The position numbers were made by a program, and so were the translations under genes. Of a stretch of DNA of 64,000 bases, positions 17,161-25,512 are shown one piece after another (position 1 is the first letter of the stretch; each line of letters begins with the position of its first letter). The notes beneath the pieces were generated by a model that saw nothing but the letters and a program-made list of their open reading frames with translations, was not told the DNA's origin and made no database searches. The stretch comes from Labrys wisconsinensis (lineage in GTDB: Bacteria; Pseudomonadota; Alphaproteobacteria; Rhizobiales; Labraceae). The stretch spans positions 1 through 64,000 of the forward strand of contig NZ_JAUSVX010000014.1 in the NCBI RefSeq assembly GCF_030814995.1. Reading direction: 5' to 3'.

Positions 17161-17265
17161 TAAAAGCGTTTTGCGATTTGGCGGAATCGCCAAGCATCGC
17201 AAAGACGCGTCGAAACAATGAGCTAGAGCAAAGCAGCGTTTCCGCCCAAACGCGCTTTGCTCTAG
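17161..17265 (+). repeat. RIME-like two-hairpin mosaic element, copy B
   Basis: This 105-bp element lies between the DegT and regulator genes. The left hairpin nests GCGT/ACGC, TTTGCGAT/ATCGCAAA and GGCG/CGCC. The linker is GTCGAAACAATGAGCTAGAG. The right hairpin has a 12-bp stem, CTAGAGCAAAGC (17223-17234) with GCTTTGCTCTAG (17254-17265), enclosing GCGTTT/AAACGC. It is almost identical to the inverted copy at 32151-32250. Confidence 0.85.
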
Positions 17266-17349
17266 GGATGGGCAGGTGAAAGGGTGCCGGCGCCCGGCGG
17301 CGCGGCAGGATGCATGGGGATGGGCGGCGGCCCGGACCGGGCCGGCGCT

Positions 17350-18039
17350 TCAGCCCTTGCGTTCTCGGCGGGCGACGGCGGGGAGGGCCGCGCGCGGCTG
17401 CCGGCTCTCCTCGACGATCTTGCTCTTGATGACCTCGCGCAGCGTCTGCGCCAGGTTGGGGGTGGCGCTGGAGCAGTTGACCAGCAGGCGGCTGCCCTTG
17501 GGATCGAGCGACATGTAGCCGTGCTTCATGGTGCTGTCCAAGTAGAGCGAGTCGTTCTTGGCGAGGTCGATCGGCTCGTAATATTCGCTGAAGATCCGCA
17601 CCGCCCCCTCCAGCACGACGACGAACTCCTCGCCGACATGGGAGGTGAGCTCGCCCATCTGCGCCTCGGTGCTGGCGCGCACCTCGATATGGATCGGCAC
17701 GATGCGCTTGTGGGCGACGTCCGAGCACAGATAGGTGTAGGTGTAGAACTCCGTCTCCAGCGCGCCGCCGGCAAATTGCAGGCTGACGCTGCGCCGGGCC
17801 AGGATCCGCTCGGGCTGGTCGGTAACGGGCTGCGGCCCCAGGAGGTCGGCGATCTCGACGTTGAGGCCGCGGCTGAGCTGCAGGATCTTCTCGTAGGTCG
17901 GCGACAAGAGCCCGTTCTCGATTTTTGAGAGCGTGGCGGTCGAGATGCCGGTCATCGCGCTGACCTCGGCCAGCGTCCAGCCGTGATAGGCCCGGCGTTC
18001 CCGCAGCAGCCGGCCCAGGGGTGGATTGTCTTCGGCCAT
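17350..18039 (-). CDS. XRE-family regulator with cupin sensor domain
   Basis: This 229-residue regulator has an N-terminal XRE HTH (LRERRAYHGWTLAEVSAMTG then STATLSKIENGLLSPTYEKI) and a C-terminal cupin (HVGEEFVVVLEGAVRI). This layout is used by repressors such as PuuR, which sense small catabolites including polyamines. The ATG at 18039 has AGGAGGGG upstream; a GTG at 18060 is possible but has no comparable site. The start lies 18 bases past the stop of the Pot-type permease gene. It probably controls the importer and the DegT-SDR genes. Confidence 0.87.
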   Translation of the reverse strand: MAEDNPPLGRLLRERRAYHGWTLAEVSAMTGISTATLSKIENGLLSPTYEKILQLSRGLNVEIADLLGPQPVTDQPERILARRSVSLQFAGGALETEFYTYTYLCSDVAHKRIVPIHIEVRASTEAQMGELTSHVGEEFVVVLEGAVRIFSEYYEPIDLAKNDSLYLDSTMKHGYMSLDPKGSRLLVNCSSATPNLAQTLREVIKSKIVEESRQPRAALPAVARRERKG

Positions 18040-18056
18040 CGGTCCCCTCCTCGTGC

Positions 18057-18857
18057 TCACGCCTGGCGCGTCGCGAAGCTGCGGCGCAGCAGCAAGGCAC
18101 CAATGCTGGCAGCGATCGTGGTGATCAACAAGACGATCGACACCAGGGCATTGATTTCGGAGGAAAATCCGACGCGCATCATCGCCCAGAGCCGGAGCGG
18201 CAGGGTGGGGTCGCCGCCCGCCAGGAAGAAGGTCACCAGCGTCTCGTCGAGGCTGATGGTCAGGGCGAGCAGGGCGCTGGTGATCATCGCCGAGGCGAGC
18301 TGCGGCAGCACGACCAGGCGGAAGGTCGTGAACGGCCGGGCGCCGAGGTCGGCCGAGGCTTCGAGCTGCGAGGTCGGCAGCGCCTCCAGCCGCACCATCA
18401 CCAGGCGGTAGATGATGCTGATGACGATGGCGACATGGCCGACGGCGACGGTGAACAGGCTGCGCTCGACGCCGAGCTGGCGGAAGGTGATGAGCAGCGA
18501 GATGCCGGTGACGATCGCCGGCAGCACGAAGGGCAGGAAGATCACCAGCTCGACATAGGCCCGGCCGCGCCGCTCGCCGGTGCGCATGTACCAGGCGATG
18601 GCCAGCGCGAGCGCCATGGCTGACGTGACCGAGCCGCCGGCCACGAGCAGCGTGTTGCCGAGGGCCGACAGGATCGAGCGGTTCTGCGCCAGCGCGGCGT
18701 AATGCTGGAACGAGAAGCTGGTCCAGACCACGCTTCCGCGCTGGATGTCGAAGAAGGACAGGACCACGACCAGCAGCGCCGGCCCGTAGAGCAGCAGGAA
18801 GACGAAGCCGGCGAACAGCCAGAGCACGCCGAGGGTGATACGCTCGGTGCGGGTCAT
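18057..18857 (-). CDS. ABC permease, PotC-like
   Basis: This 266-residue inner-membrane permease has six predicted helices, starting with VLWLFAGFVFLLLYGPALLV, and the EAA cytoplasmic loop EASADLGARPFTTFRLVVLP. It matches the PotC subunit of spermidine/putrescine-type importers. Its start overlaps the stop of the preceding permease gene. With PotB-, PotA- and PotD-like partners it should form a complete importer. The substrate may be a polyamine or another cationic or amino compound. Confidence 0.9.
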   Translation of the reverse strand: MTRTERITLGVLWLFAGFVFLLLYGPALLVVVLSFFDIQRGSVVWTSFSFQHYAALAQNRSILSALGNTLLVAGGSVTSAMALALAIAWYMRTGERRGRAYVELVIFLPFVLPAIVTGISLLITFRQLGVERSLFTVAVGHVAIVISIIYRLVMVRLEALPTSQLEASADLGARPFTTFRLVVLPQLASAMITSALLALTISLDETLVTFFLAGGDPTLPLRLWAMMRVGFSSEINALVSIVLLITTIAASIGALLLRRSFATRQA

Positions 18858-19759
18858 GACGCGCGTCCCCGGCGGTTGAGCAGGCCGGCCACGGCCAGGA
18901 TGATCACGATCGCCATGAGCAGCATCACGGCGAGGGCGGCGCCGAACGGCCAGTCGAACGCCATGCCGAACTGGCTCCAGATGGCGCGGCCGAAGGTGAA
19001 GCCCTGGCTGCCGCCGACCATCTGCGGCGTGAGGAAGTCGCCGAGGGCGAGCACCATGACGAACAGGCCGCCGACGATCGAGCCCGGCAGGCTGAGCGGC
19101 AGCACCACATGCCGGAAGGTATAGCCGGGCCGGCCGCCGAGGTCGGCCGAGGCCTCGACCAGCGAGGGGGGAATCCGCTCCAGCGACAGGAAGATCGGCA
19201 GGATGGCGAAGGGCAGATAGATGACGGTCATGGTGATCAGCACCGCCGTCTGGTTGAACACGAACAGGGTGCTGGGCGCGGTCAGGACGTGGGACCATAC
19301 CAGCAGCGTGTTGAGAACGCCGTTGAAGCCGAGGATGGTGCGCATGGCGTAGATCTTGACGATGTAGTTCATCGCCAGCGGGATCACGCTGCACAGCAGC
19401 ATGAAGTAGCGCAGCGAGCCTTCCAGCCGCCAGATCAGGTAGGCGACGATATAGCCGGCCAGAAGCCCGAACAGCGCCACGAGGCCGGCGAGGCGCAGCG
19501 TGCCGAGATAGACGCCCCAATAGGTCGCGTCGGACAGGAAGGTCCGGTAGTTCTCCAGGGTGGGGCTGCGGTCGAGCACGCCGTGATCGATGCGCCAGAA
19601 GCTGGAGACCAGGAAGGCGAGCATCGGCACCAGGATCAGCGCCGTCGGAACGCCGTAGACCAGGAGCTTCGCCAGTGCGGCCGTGACGGCGCGGTGGCGC
19701 CGGGTCGAGGCGAGGGACATCGGCGCGGCGGGATCCAGGGTCATCGTCGACGCGGTCAT
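18854..19759 (-). CDS. ABC permease, PotB-like
   Basis: This 301-residue permease has an N-terminal helix (VYGVPTALILVPMLAFLVSS) and the EAA loop EASADLGGRPGYTFRHVVLP, followed by GDFLTPQMVGG, a signature of PotB-type subunits. The ATG at 19759 overlaps the ATPase stop, and its stop overlaps the PotC-like start, so the three genes are translationally coupled. Confidence 0.9.
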   Translation of the reverse strand: MTASTMTLDPAAPMSLASTRRHRAVTAALAKLLVYGVPTALILVPMLAFLVSSFWRIDHGVLDRSPTLENYRTFLSDATYWGVYLGTLRLAGLVALFGLLAGYIVAYLIWRLEGSLRYFMLLCSVIPLAMNYIVKIYAMRTILGFNGVLNTLLVWSHVLTAPSTLFVFNQTAVLITMTVIYLPFAILPIFLSLERIPPSLVEASADLGGRPGYTFRHVVLPLSLPGSIVGGLFVMVLALGDFLTPQMVGGSQGFTFGRAIWSQFGMAFDWPFGAALAVMLLMAIVIILAVAGLLNRRGRAS

Positions 19760-20853
19760 GATGTCAGCACGTCCCGTTCGAGCAGGCTGGCCCGTCGCAA
19801 ATCCCAGCGCGCCGCCACGGTCTCGCCGACGCTGAGCGCCGGCAGGCTGGCGGTCGGCATGCTCGCCCGCAAGGCGAAGGCCTGCGGCTCGCCGGCCTCG
19901 AGCACCACCTGCGACACGGCGCCCAGGAAGGTGACGGAGCGCACGCGCGCCACCACGTCCTGCGGCCGGGCGGCCGGCAGCGGGGCGATCTCGATGTGCT
20001 CCGGACGCACCACGAGATGGATGCGCGCGCCCTCGGCCACCGGCTCGTCGGCGGCGATCGCCACGCGGCCGACGGCGCTCTCCACCTGCCGATGCCCGTC
20101 GGCCCGGCTGCCGACCACGGCGGGGATGACGTTGTTGTCGCCGAAGAAGCGGGCGACGAACTCGCTGGCGGGCCGAAGATAGATCTCCTCGGGCGTGCCG
20201 ACCTGCTCGATCCGGCCATGGTTCATCACCACGATCCGGTCCGCCATGGCGATCGCCTCCTGCTGGTCGTGTGTCACGAACAGGAAGGTGGTGTGGATGC
20301 GCCGCTGCAGCTCCTTGAGGAAGTCCTGCATGGCGCGCCGCAGGCCGGCGTCGAGCGCGGCGAGCGGCTCGTCGAGCAGCACGATCTTCGGCTCGCACAC
20401 GATCGCCCGGGCCAGCGCCACGCGTTGGCGCTGGCCGCCGCTGAGCTCGCCGGGGTAGCGGTGCGCCTTGTCGGCGAGCTCGACGATCGACAGCACCTCC
20501 GCCACGCGCCGCGCGATCTCGGCCTTCGGCCGGCCACGCACCCGGAGGCCGTAGCCGACATTCTCCGCCACCCGCATGTGCGGGAAGAGCGCATAGTCTT
20601 GGAACACGGTGTTGAAGGGGCGCTCGAAGGTCGGCTCGCCGACGATGTCGCGCCCCTCGAACAGGATCTGGCCGCTGCTCGGCGCGGTGAAGCCGCCGAT
20701 CATCCGCAGGATGGTGGTCTTGCCGGAGCCCGACGGGCCGAGGATGGCGATGAACTCGCCGTCCCGGATGGCGAGGTCGACCGGCTCCAGCACCTGGACC
20801 TGGCGATAGGCCTTGCTGACGCCGGCGAGGCGCAGGATGATGTCGCGGCTCAT
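19756..20853 (-). CDS. ABC ATPase, PotA-like
   Basis: This 365-residue importer ATPase has Walker A GPSGSGKTT, the signature [15 protein letters not shown], Walker B IVLLDEPLAALD and the switch His in VTHDQ. A C-terminal TOBE domain (about residues 280-355) is normal for PotA. It powers the adjacent permeases and is encoded just after the binding protein. Confidence 0.93.
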   Translation of the reverse strand: MSRDIILRLAGVSKAYRQVQVLEPVDLAIRDGEFIAILGPSGSGKTTILRMIGGFTAPSSGQILFEGRDIVGEPTFERPFNTVFQDYALFPHMRVAENVGYGLRVRGRPKAEIARRVAEVLSIVELADKAHRYPGELSGGQRQRVALARAIVCEPKIVLLDEPLAALDAGLRRAMQDFLKELQRRIHTTFLFVTHDQQEAIAMADRIVVMNHGRIEQVGTPEEIYLRPASEFVARFFGDNNVIPAVVGSRADGHRQVESAVGRVAIAADEPVAEGARIHLVVRPEHIEIAPLPAARPQDVVARVRSVTFLGAVSQVVLEAGEPQAFALRASMPTASLPALSVGETVAARWDLRRASLLERDVLTS

Positions 20854-20871
20854 GGTCTCACCCCCCGGACG

Positions 20872-21909
20872 TCATGGCGCCTGGGTCGCCTTGATCTCGT
20901 TCCACAGCTTGATGCGCTTTGCCTGGTCCTCCGGCGCCTCCAGGAAGACGAGGCGGTCGGCATAGGTCAGGCCGATCTTGGCGTTGGCCTCGAGGTTGGT
21001 GGTGTTGCCGTAGCCGGTCTTCTCGCTGATGTAGGTGCCGACGCGCTTGTCGAGCATGAAGTCGATCCAGGCATGGGCGAGCGCGTCGTCGCGGGCGCCG
21101 GCGCTGATCGTCCAGCAGTCGATCCAGCCGATCGCGCCCTCCTTCGGGATGACCAGGGCGGCATCGACGCCCTTCTTCTGCAGCATCGGGACCTGCGGTT
21201 CGCCCATCGACATCATCAGCACCACATTGCCCTGGGCGAAGATCGAGACGCCGTCGTCGAAGCCGGCATAGTAGGTGAGCACGTATTTCTTCTGCTCGAT
21301 CAGCTTGGCCTTCACCGCCGCGAAATCGGCGTCGCTCATGTTGAACGGGTCCTTGATGCCGAGAAACAGCGCCGTCGTGACGATGGCATTGGTGGCATCG
21401 TCCATGGCGATGGCGCGGCCCTGGTACTTGTCGTCCCAGAGCACGCTCCAGCTGTCGGGCGGGGTCGGGAACTCCTTCTTGTCGTAGATCAGCGGGATCG
21501 AGCCCCAGGCGAAGGGCGCGGCATAGGTCTTGCCGTCGAAGACGATCGCCTTGACCGCCTGGAAGGTGGGGCCGAGGTTGGCGCGGTTGGGCAGGCGGTC
21601 GAGCTGCAGGGGCTTGAGGAGCTTCTGCTCGACCAGGCGCTTGTAGGACGAGGTCTCGACCGCGATGACGTCGAAATCCTCGCCATTGGAGGCCAGCAGC
21701 TTGGCGAAGATCTCGTCGACGCTGCCGGTATAGGTCACCTTGACCGTGGCGTTGTGCTTGGCCTGGAACTCGTTGACCCACTGGTCGTCGGCATAGCCTT
21801 CCCAGGTCAGGAGCCGGAGCTCGGGGGGCGCCGCCCGAGCGGCGCGCGGCATGGCCGTGGTCGAGAGGGCGGCCGCTGCCGCGGCCGAGAGAAATTCGCG
21901 CCTGTTCAC
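20872..21909 (-). CDS. Tat-exported ABC binding protein, PotD/PotF-like
   Basis: This 345-residue periplasmic binding protein has a twin-arginine signal, NRREFLSAAAAAALSTT with cleavage near ARAAPP. The mature part begins LRLLTWEGYADDQWV, typical of the PotD/F family, and carries FAWGSIPLIYDKKEF and NTTNLEAN. I chose the GTG at 21909 because AGGAG precedes it by 7 bases and it gives the Tat signal at once. The frame stays open further upstream without homology. Polyamine is the usual ligand, but this family also takes other small cations, so the ligand is uncertain. Confidence 0.87.
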   Translation of the reverse strand: MNRREFLSAAAAAALSTTAMPRAARAAPPELRLLTWEGYADDQWVNEFQAKHNATVKVTYTGSVDEIFAKLLASNGEDFDVIAVETSSYKRLVEQKLLKPLQLDRLPNRANLGPTFQAVKAIVFDGKTYAAPFAWGSIPLIYDKKEFPTPPDSWSVLWDDKYQGRAIAMDDATNAIVTTALFLGIKDPFNMSDADFAAVKAKLIEQKKYVLTYYAGFDDGVSIFAQGNVVLMMSMGEPQVPMLQKKGVDAALVIPKEGAIGWIDCWTISAGARDDALAHAWIDFMLDKRVGTYISEKTGYGNTTNLEANAKIGLTYADRLVFLEAPEDQAKRIKLWNEIKATQAP

Positions 21910-22332
21910 GGTGATCTCCTGGATGGATGGAGGAATCGATTTTTTCTTGTCGCGATAGATCCTCGCCCGATACTTCCGAAAGCAAGGGAAGATCGGCGGT
22001 ATTGCACTTTCGTTCAGCACCGTGATCGCCGCATCTCTTGCGACGAACATCATCATGCGTCGAGAATCTTCACCTCGACGATCAAAACACTCGCGATATC
22101 CCGGCCTAACGCGTCGTCCGGGGATCAATGAGGCGGTTCGTCATGGCCGGGACGAGCCCGGCCATGACGGCCGAGAGCGCAGCGCCCTTAATCTGCGGAC
22201 ACCCGCTAAGCCGCTCGTGATGTCAGAATCCCTAGCGGCTTCTTTTTCGAGATTCAAGCAAATTTTTCGTATCCGAATTTTATTGACGCGATTTTTCGCA
22301 TCGCTAACTTGCCCCGGCCACGGAGAAAAACG
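21910..22332. promoter_or_regulatory. 423-bp divergent intergenic region
   Basis: This gap separates the minus-strand importer operon from the plus-strand aldo/keto reductase operon and must hold promoters for both. It is AT-rich next to the plus-strand gene (CGAATTTTATTGACGCGATT around 22273-22293). A near-perfect dispersed palindrome lies at 22139-22169. I could not assign exact promoters or an operator for the XRE regulator. Confidence 0.5.
22139..22169. repeat. 13-bp perfect palindrome (REP-like)
   Basis: CGTCATGGCCGGG (22139-22151) and CCCGGCCATGACG (22157-22169) form a perfect 13-bp stem with the loop ACGAG. It lies between divergent genes, so it is not a terminator for either of them. 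I recall similar GTCATGGCCGGG palindromes being scattered in rhizobial genomes, but could not check this here. Confidence 0.7.
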
Positions 22333-23328
22333 ATGAAACCCGCCACCCGCCTGATCGGCAATGGCTGCCCGATTCCGCAGATCGGCCTCGGCACCGCCCC
22401 CCTCGGAGGGCTCTATTCCCCCGTCGCCGCGGACGAGGCGGCGGCGACCCTGGATGCGGCCTGGGCCCGGGGCGTGCGTTTCTTCGACACCGCCCCGCAA
22501 TATGGCAACGGGCTTTCCGAGCGGCATCTCGGCGCCTTCCTCGCCGGCAAGCCGCGCGAGGATTTCGTGCTGGCCACCAAGGTCGGCCGTCTGCTGCGCG
22601 TCCCCGCCCGGTCGGACGGCGAGGACGCCTACTACAAGGGCACGCCGCCGGAGCGGCCGGTATTCGACTTCAGCTATGACGGCGTGATGCGCAGCGTCGA
22701 GGAGAGCCTGGCGCGGCTGAACCTGTCCCGCGTCGACATCCTCCACATCCACGATCCCGACGATCACTACGAGGCCGCGCTCTCCGGTGCCTACAAGGCG
22801 CTCGACGCCTTGCGGAGCCAGGGCGTGATCAAGGCGGTCGGCGCCGGCATGAACCAGTGGCAGATGCTGGCCCGCTTCGCGCGGGACGGCGTCTTCGACT
22901 GCTTCCTGCTCGCCGGGCGCTACACGCTTCTCGACCAGAGCGGGCTCGCCGAGTTCCTGCCGCTCTGCCAAGCCCGCAACATCGCCGTGTTCGCGGCGGG
23001 CGTCTACAACAGCGGTATCCTGGCCGACCCGCGCGCCGGCGCCAAGTTCAACTATGCCGACGCGCCGACAGAACTCGTCGAGCGGGCGCTGGCGCTGGAG
23101 GCGGCCTGCCGCCGCCACGGCGTGCCGCTGCGCGCCGCGGCGATGCAGTTCCCGGCCGCCCACCCGGCGGTCGCCTCGACGCTCACCGGTGCGCGCAGCC
23201 CGGCCGAGCTTGGCGACAATCTCGACATGGTCGAGGTCACCATCCCCGCGGCGCTGTGGCAGGACCTCGCCGCGGAGGGGCTGATCCCGCCCGAGGCGCC
23301 GCTGCCCTCCGCCCGTGCCGCCCAGTGA
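22333..23328 (+). CDS. Aldo/keto reductase, aldose 1-dehydrogenase type
   Basis: This 331-residue AKR is most like the L-fucose / D-threo-aldose 1-dehydrogenase group, which oxidises a free sugar to its lactone with NAD(P). It has IGLGTAPLGGLY, the catalytic Asp-Tyr region FFDTAPQYGNGLSERHLG, the catalytic Lys in VLATKVGRLL and DILHIHDPD. The ATG at 22333 follows GGAGAAAAACG. It heads a three-gene unit with a FucU-like mutarotase 14 bases later, which supports a sugar-oxidation role. Confidence 0.87.
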   Translation: MKPATRLIGNGCPIPQIGLGTAPLGGLYSPVAADEAAATLDAAWARGVRFFDTAPQYGNGLSERHLGAFLAGKPREDFVLATKVGRLLRVPARSDGEDAYYKGTPPERPVFDFSYDGVMRSVEESLARLNLSRVDILHIHDPDDHYEAALSGAYKALDALRSQGVIKAVGAGMNQWQMLARFARDGVFDCFLLAGRYTLLDQSGLAEFLPLCQARNIAVFAAGVYNSGILADPRAGAKFNYADAPTELVERALALEAACRRHGVPLRAAAMQFPAAHPAVASTLTGARSPAELGDNLDMVEVTIPAALWQDLAAEGLIPPEAPLPSARAAQ

Positions 23329-23342
23329 ACCGGAGACATGCC

Positions 23343-23786
23343 ATGCTGATAGGCCTCGATCCCATTCTCCCGCCTGATCTCCTGTCGCACCTGCGGGCCA
23401 TGGGCCACGGCGACGAGATCGTCATCGCCGACGGCAGCTTTCCCGCGACGACCGTGGCCAGGCGCCTCGTCCGCATCGACGGCGCCGGCCTGCGGCGGGT
23501 GCTGCGGGCCGTGCTCGCGCTGCTGCCGCTCGACGAGTCCGAGCCCGATCCGGTCATCGGCATGCAGGTGATCGGCGATCCCGGCAAATGGATGCCGATG
23601 CACGCGGAGATCGCCGAGGCGGTGGCGCGGGTCGCGCCGGCGGTCGAGACGAAGCTGATCGACCGGCACGTCTTCTACCGCCGCGCCGCCGAGGCCTTCG
23701 CCGTCGTCGCCACCGGCGAGACCGGCTTCTACGGCAATGTGCTGCTGCGCAAGGGCACGATCGAAAACCCGGTGGTGGCGGGATGA
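23343..23786 (+). CDS. RbsD/FucU-family sugar mutarotase
   Basis: This 147-residue protein is of the FucU type, which interconverts alpha and beta anomers of L-fucose. Key parts are MGHGDEIVIADGSFPA, with the catalytic His, and the C-terminal YGNVLLRKG. It supplies the anomer used by the adjacent aldose dehydrogenase. Its ATG is 14 bases after the AKR stop and its stop overlaps the next gene (ATGA). The true sugar is not proven. Confidence 0.88.
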   Translation: MLIGLDPILPPDLLSHLRAMGHGDEIVIADGSFPATTVARRLVRIDGAGLRRVLRAVLALLPLDESEPDPVIGMQVIGDPGKWMPMHAEIAEAVARVAPAVETKLIDRHVFYRRAAEAFAVVATGETGFYGNVLLRKGTIENPVVAG

Positions 23787-24388
23787 CCGGCTCTCAGGAC
23801 CAGGCCGGCCCGGCCTTCGATCGCTGCCGCTGGCTGAACGAGCCGGCGCGCTGGAGCCGGGGGGCGGACGGGCTCACCGTCGTGACCGACGCGGCCACGG
23901 ATTTCTGGCGCGAGACGCATTACGGCTTCACGCGCCATACCGGCCATGTCTTCGGCTGTGACGCGGAGGGCGGCTTCACCGCGAGCGTGCGGGTGCAGGC
24001 CCGCTACGAGGCGCTCTACGACCAGGCCGGCCTGATGGTGCTGGTGGACGAGCGGACCTGGGTCAAGGCCGGGGTCGAATGGTCCGACGGCGGGCCGCTG
24101 CTGGCCAGCGTGCTGACGATCGGGCAGTCCGACTGGGCCGTCGGTGCGCTCGACGGCGACGCCGCGGACTTCCGGCTGCGGGCCACCGTGGAGGCCGGCG
24201 TGCTGCGCCTCCAGGCCTCCTCGGACGGCAAGGTCTGGCCGCTGGTGCGGCTCTGCTCCTTTCCGCAGGCGAGCCGCTGCTTCGTCGGGCCGATGTGCTG
24301 CACGCCCGAGCGCGCCGGCCTTTCCGTGCGCTTCTCCGAGTTCACGGTAGGCCCGCCGCTGCGCAAGGACCTGCACGATCTGTCCTGA
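23783..24388 (+). CDS. DUF1349 family concanavalin A-like protein
   Basis: This 201-residue protein has the DUF1349 pattern: FWRETHYGFTRHTGHVF, then DQAGLMVLVDERTWVKAGVE and SRCFVGPMCCTPERAG. Members have a concanavalin A-like beta-sandwich and are often found with sugar-metabolism genes; no activity is established. It is translationally coupled to the mutarotase gene, so it probably belongs to the same sugar pathway. Confidence 0.85.
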   Translation: MTGSQDQAGPAFDRCRWLNEPARWSRGADGLTVVTDAATDFWRETHYGFTRHTGHVFGCDAEGGFTASVRVQARYEALYDQAGLMVLVDERTWVKAGVEWSDGGPLLASVLTIGQSDWAVGALDGDAADFRLRATVEAGVLRLQASSDGKVWPLVRLCSFPQASRCFVGPMCCTPERAGLSVRFSEFTVGPPLRKDLHDLS

Positions 24389-24394
24389 CGGCCG

Positions 24395-24901
24395 TCACCG
24401 CCGCGCGGTCACCGACAGCTCCGGCCGCGTGCTCAGCGTCTGGAACACCACGCAGTAGCGCTCGGTCAGCTTGATCAGCGAATCGATCCGCTCCTGCGGC
24501 TCGTCGGTGTCGAGGTCGAAGGCGAGGCGGATGGCGCGGAAGCCCACGGGCGCATCCTTGGCGACGCCGAGCGTGCCGCGGAAGTCGAGGTCGCCTTCGG
24601 CCGTCACGGCGGCGTGGCCGAGCTTGAAGTCGAGGGCGGTCGCCACTGCTTTCAGGGTGACGCCGGCGCAGGCGACCAGCGCCTCCAGCAGCATGTCGCC
24701 GGAGCAGAGCTCCAGGCCCGTGCCGCCGGTGGCCGGATGCAGGCCGGCGACGGCCAGCGCCCGGCCGGTCTCGACCTTGCAGGCGATCGACTGGTCGTCG
24801 ACCGCGCCTTTGGCCCGGAGCGTGATCAGCGCCTGCCCGGGGTCGTCGCGATAGGCCTGCTTGAGCGGGGCCTGCAGGGCCTTCAGGGCGGTGGCGTCCA
24901 T
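24395..24901 (-). CDS. OsmC family peroxidase
   Basis: This 168-residue OsmC-type protein has the two redox Cys residues in LVACAGVTLKAV and ERYCVVFQTL, which in OsmC/Ohr reduce organic hydroperoxides. The ATG at 24901 follows GGAGCACGCC. It converges with the DUF1349 gene, with a gap of 6 bases. Confidence 0.87.
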   Translation of the reverse strand: MDATALKALQAPLKQAYRDDPGQALITLRAKGAVDDQSIACKVETGRALAVAGLHPATGGTGLELCSGDMLLEALVACAGVTLKAVATALDFKLGHAAVTAEGDLDFRGTLGVAKDAPVGFRAIRLAFDLDTDEPQERIDSLIKLTERYCVVFQTLSTRPELSVTARR

Positions 24902-24942
24902 GGCGTGCTCCGTTGTCGGTCGGTGTATCCGTTCCGGTCAGG

Positions 24943-25299
24943 TCAGAAGGTGCGATTTCCCCAAGCTGCCCAGACACGTGGCTTGAGTTGCAGGGCGAAA
25001 TTATCAAGGCGCAGGGCCTGCGGGAAGGACACGACCAGCGCCTCCTGGTCCTGGTTCACGACGAGGCGCAAGGCCTCAGCACCCCGGAGTTCGAACTTCG
25101 CAATCTCTCGCCCTGAGAGAATGAGGCAGGTCGTGATGTCCCCGTAGGACGAGACAATATGACATCGGACTTCGATGTCACCCCGGAGGGTTCTGAAATC
25201 GAGAGTGTTGTACGCCCAAGGTGTGTCGGGATGCAGCACCACGGGCTCGGCCTCAAAAAACGCGACGAGTTCATGGTCAGGCGGAATCTCACAGCTCAT
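24943..25299 (-). CDS. Hypothetical protein, 118 residues
   Basis: The family is not recognised. The protein has acidic and aromatic residues near the start (DHELVAFFEAEPVVLHPDTPW), then FRTLRGDIEVRCHIVSSYGD and a basic C-terminus (LKPRVWAAWGNRTF). There is no signal peptide and no membrane helix. It lies upstream of the OsmC gene on the same strand, 41 bases away. Codon use is slightly less GC-biased than its neighbours. It could be a small immunity-like or sensory protein, but nothing in the sequence decides this. Confidence 0.6.
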   Translation of the reverse strand: MSCEIPPDHELVAFFEAEPVVLHPDTPWAYNTLDFRTLRGDIEVRCHIVSSYGDITTCLILSGREIAKFELRGAEALRLVVNQDQEALVVSFPQALRLDNFALQLKPRVWAAWGNRTF

Positions 25300-25512
25300 G
25301 GGGATGTCCCGGCCTTTCGGTTCGCGCGCGTCGGTTAACACGAAGTCCCACTTTGGCCCAAAGCGTGCACGAGCCGTTCGAGCGCTGCCTGCCCCGATGG
25401 ATAGGCGGTCTCGGGTCAGAGCGCGACATCGTGATGAGCCGTGAGCGGAGGGCTGGGCTAGGGTCTCGCCGCCCCCTCCCTCAGCTGCGGCTCGGCCGCA
25501 AGGCAGGTTCCC

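Noticed and set aside
24943-25299. Immunity protein call for the 118-residue hypothetical
   Set aside because: No motif or toxin neighbour supports it, so it is left as hypothetical.
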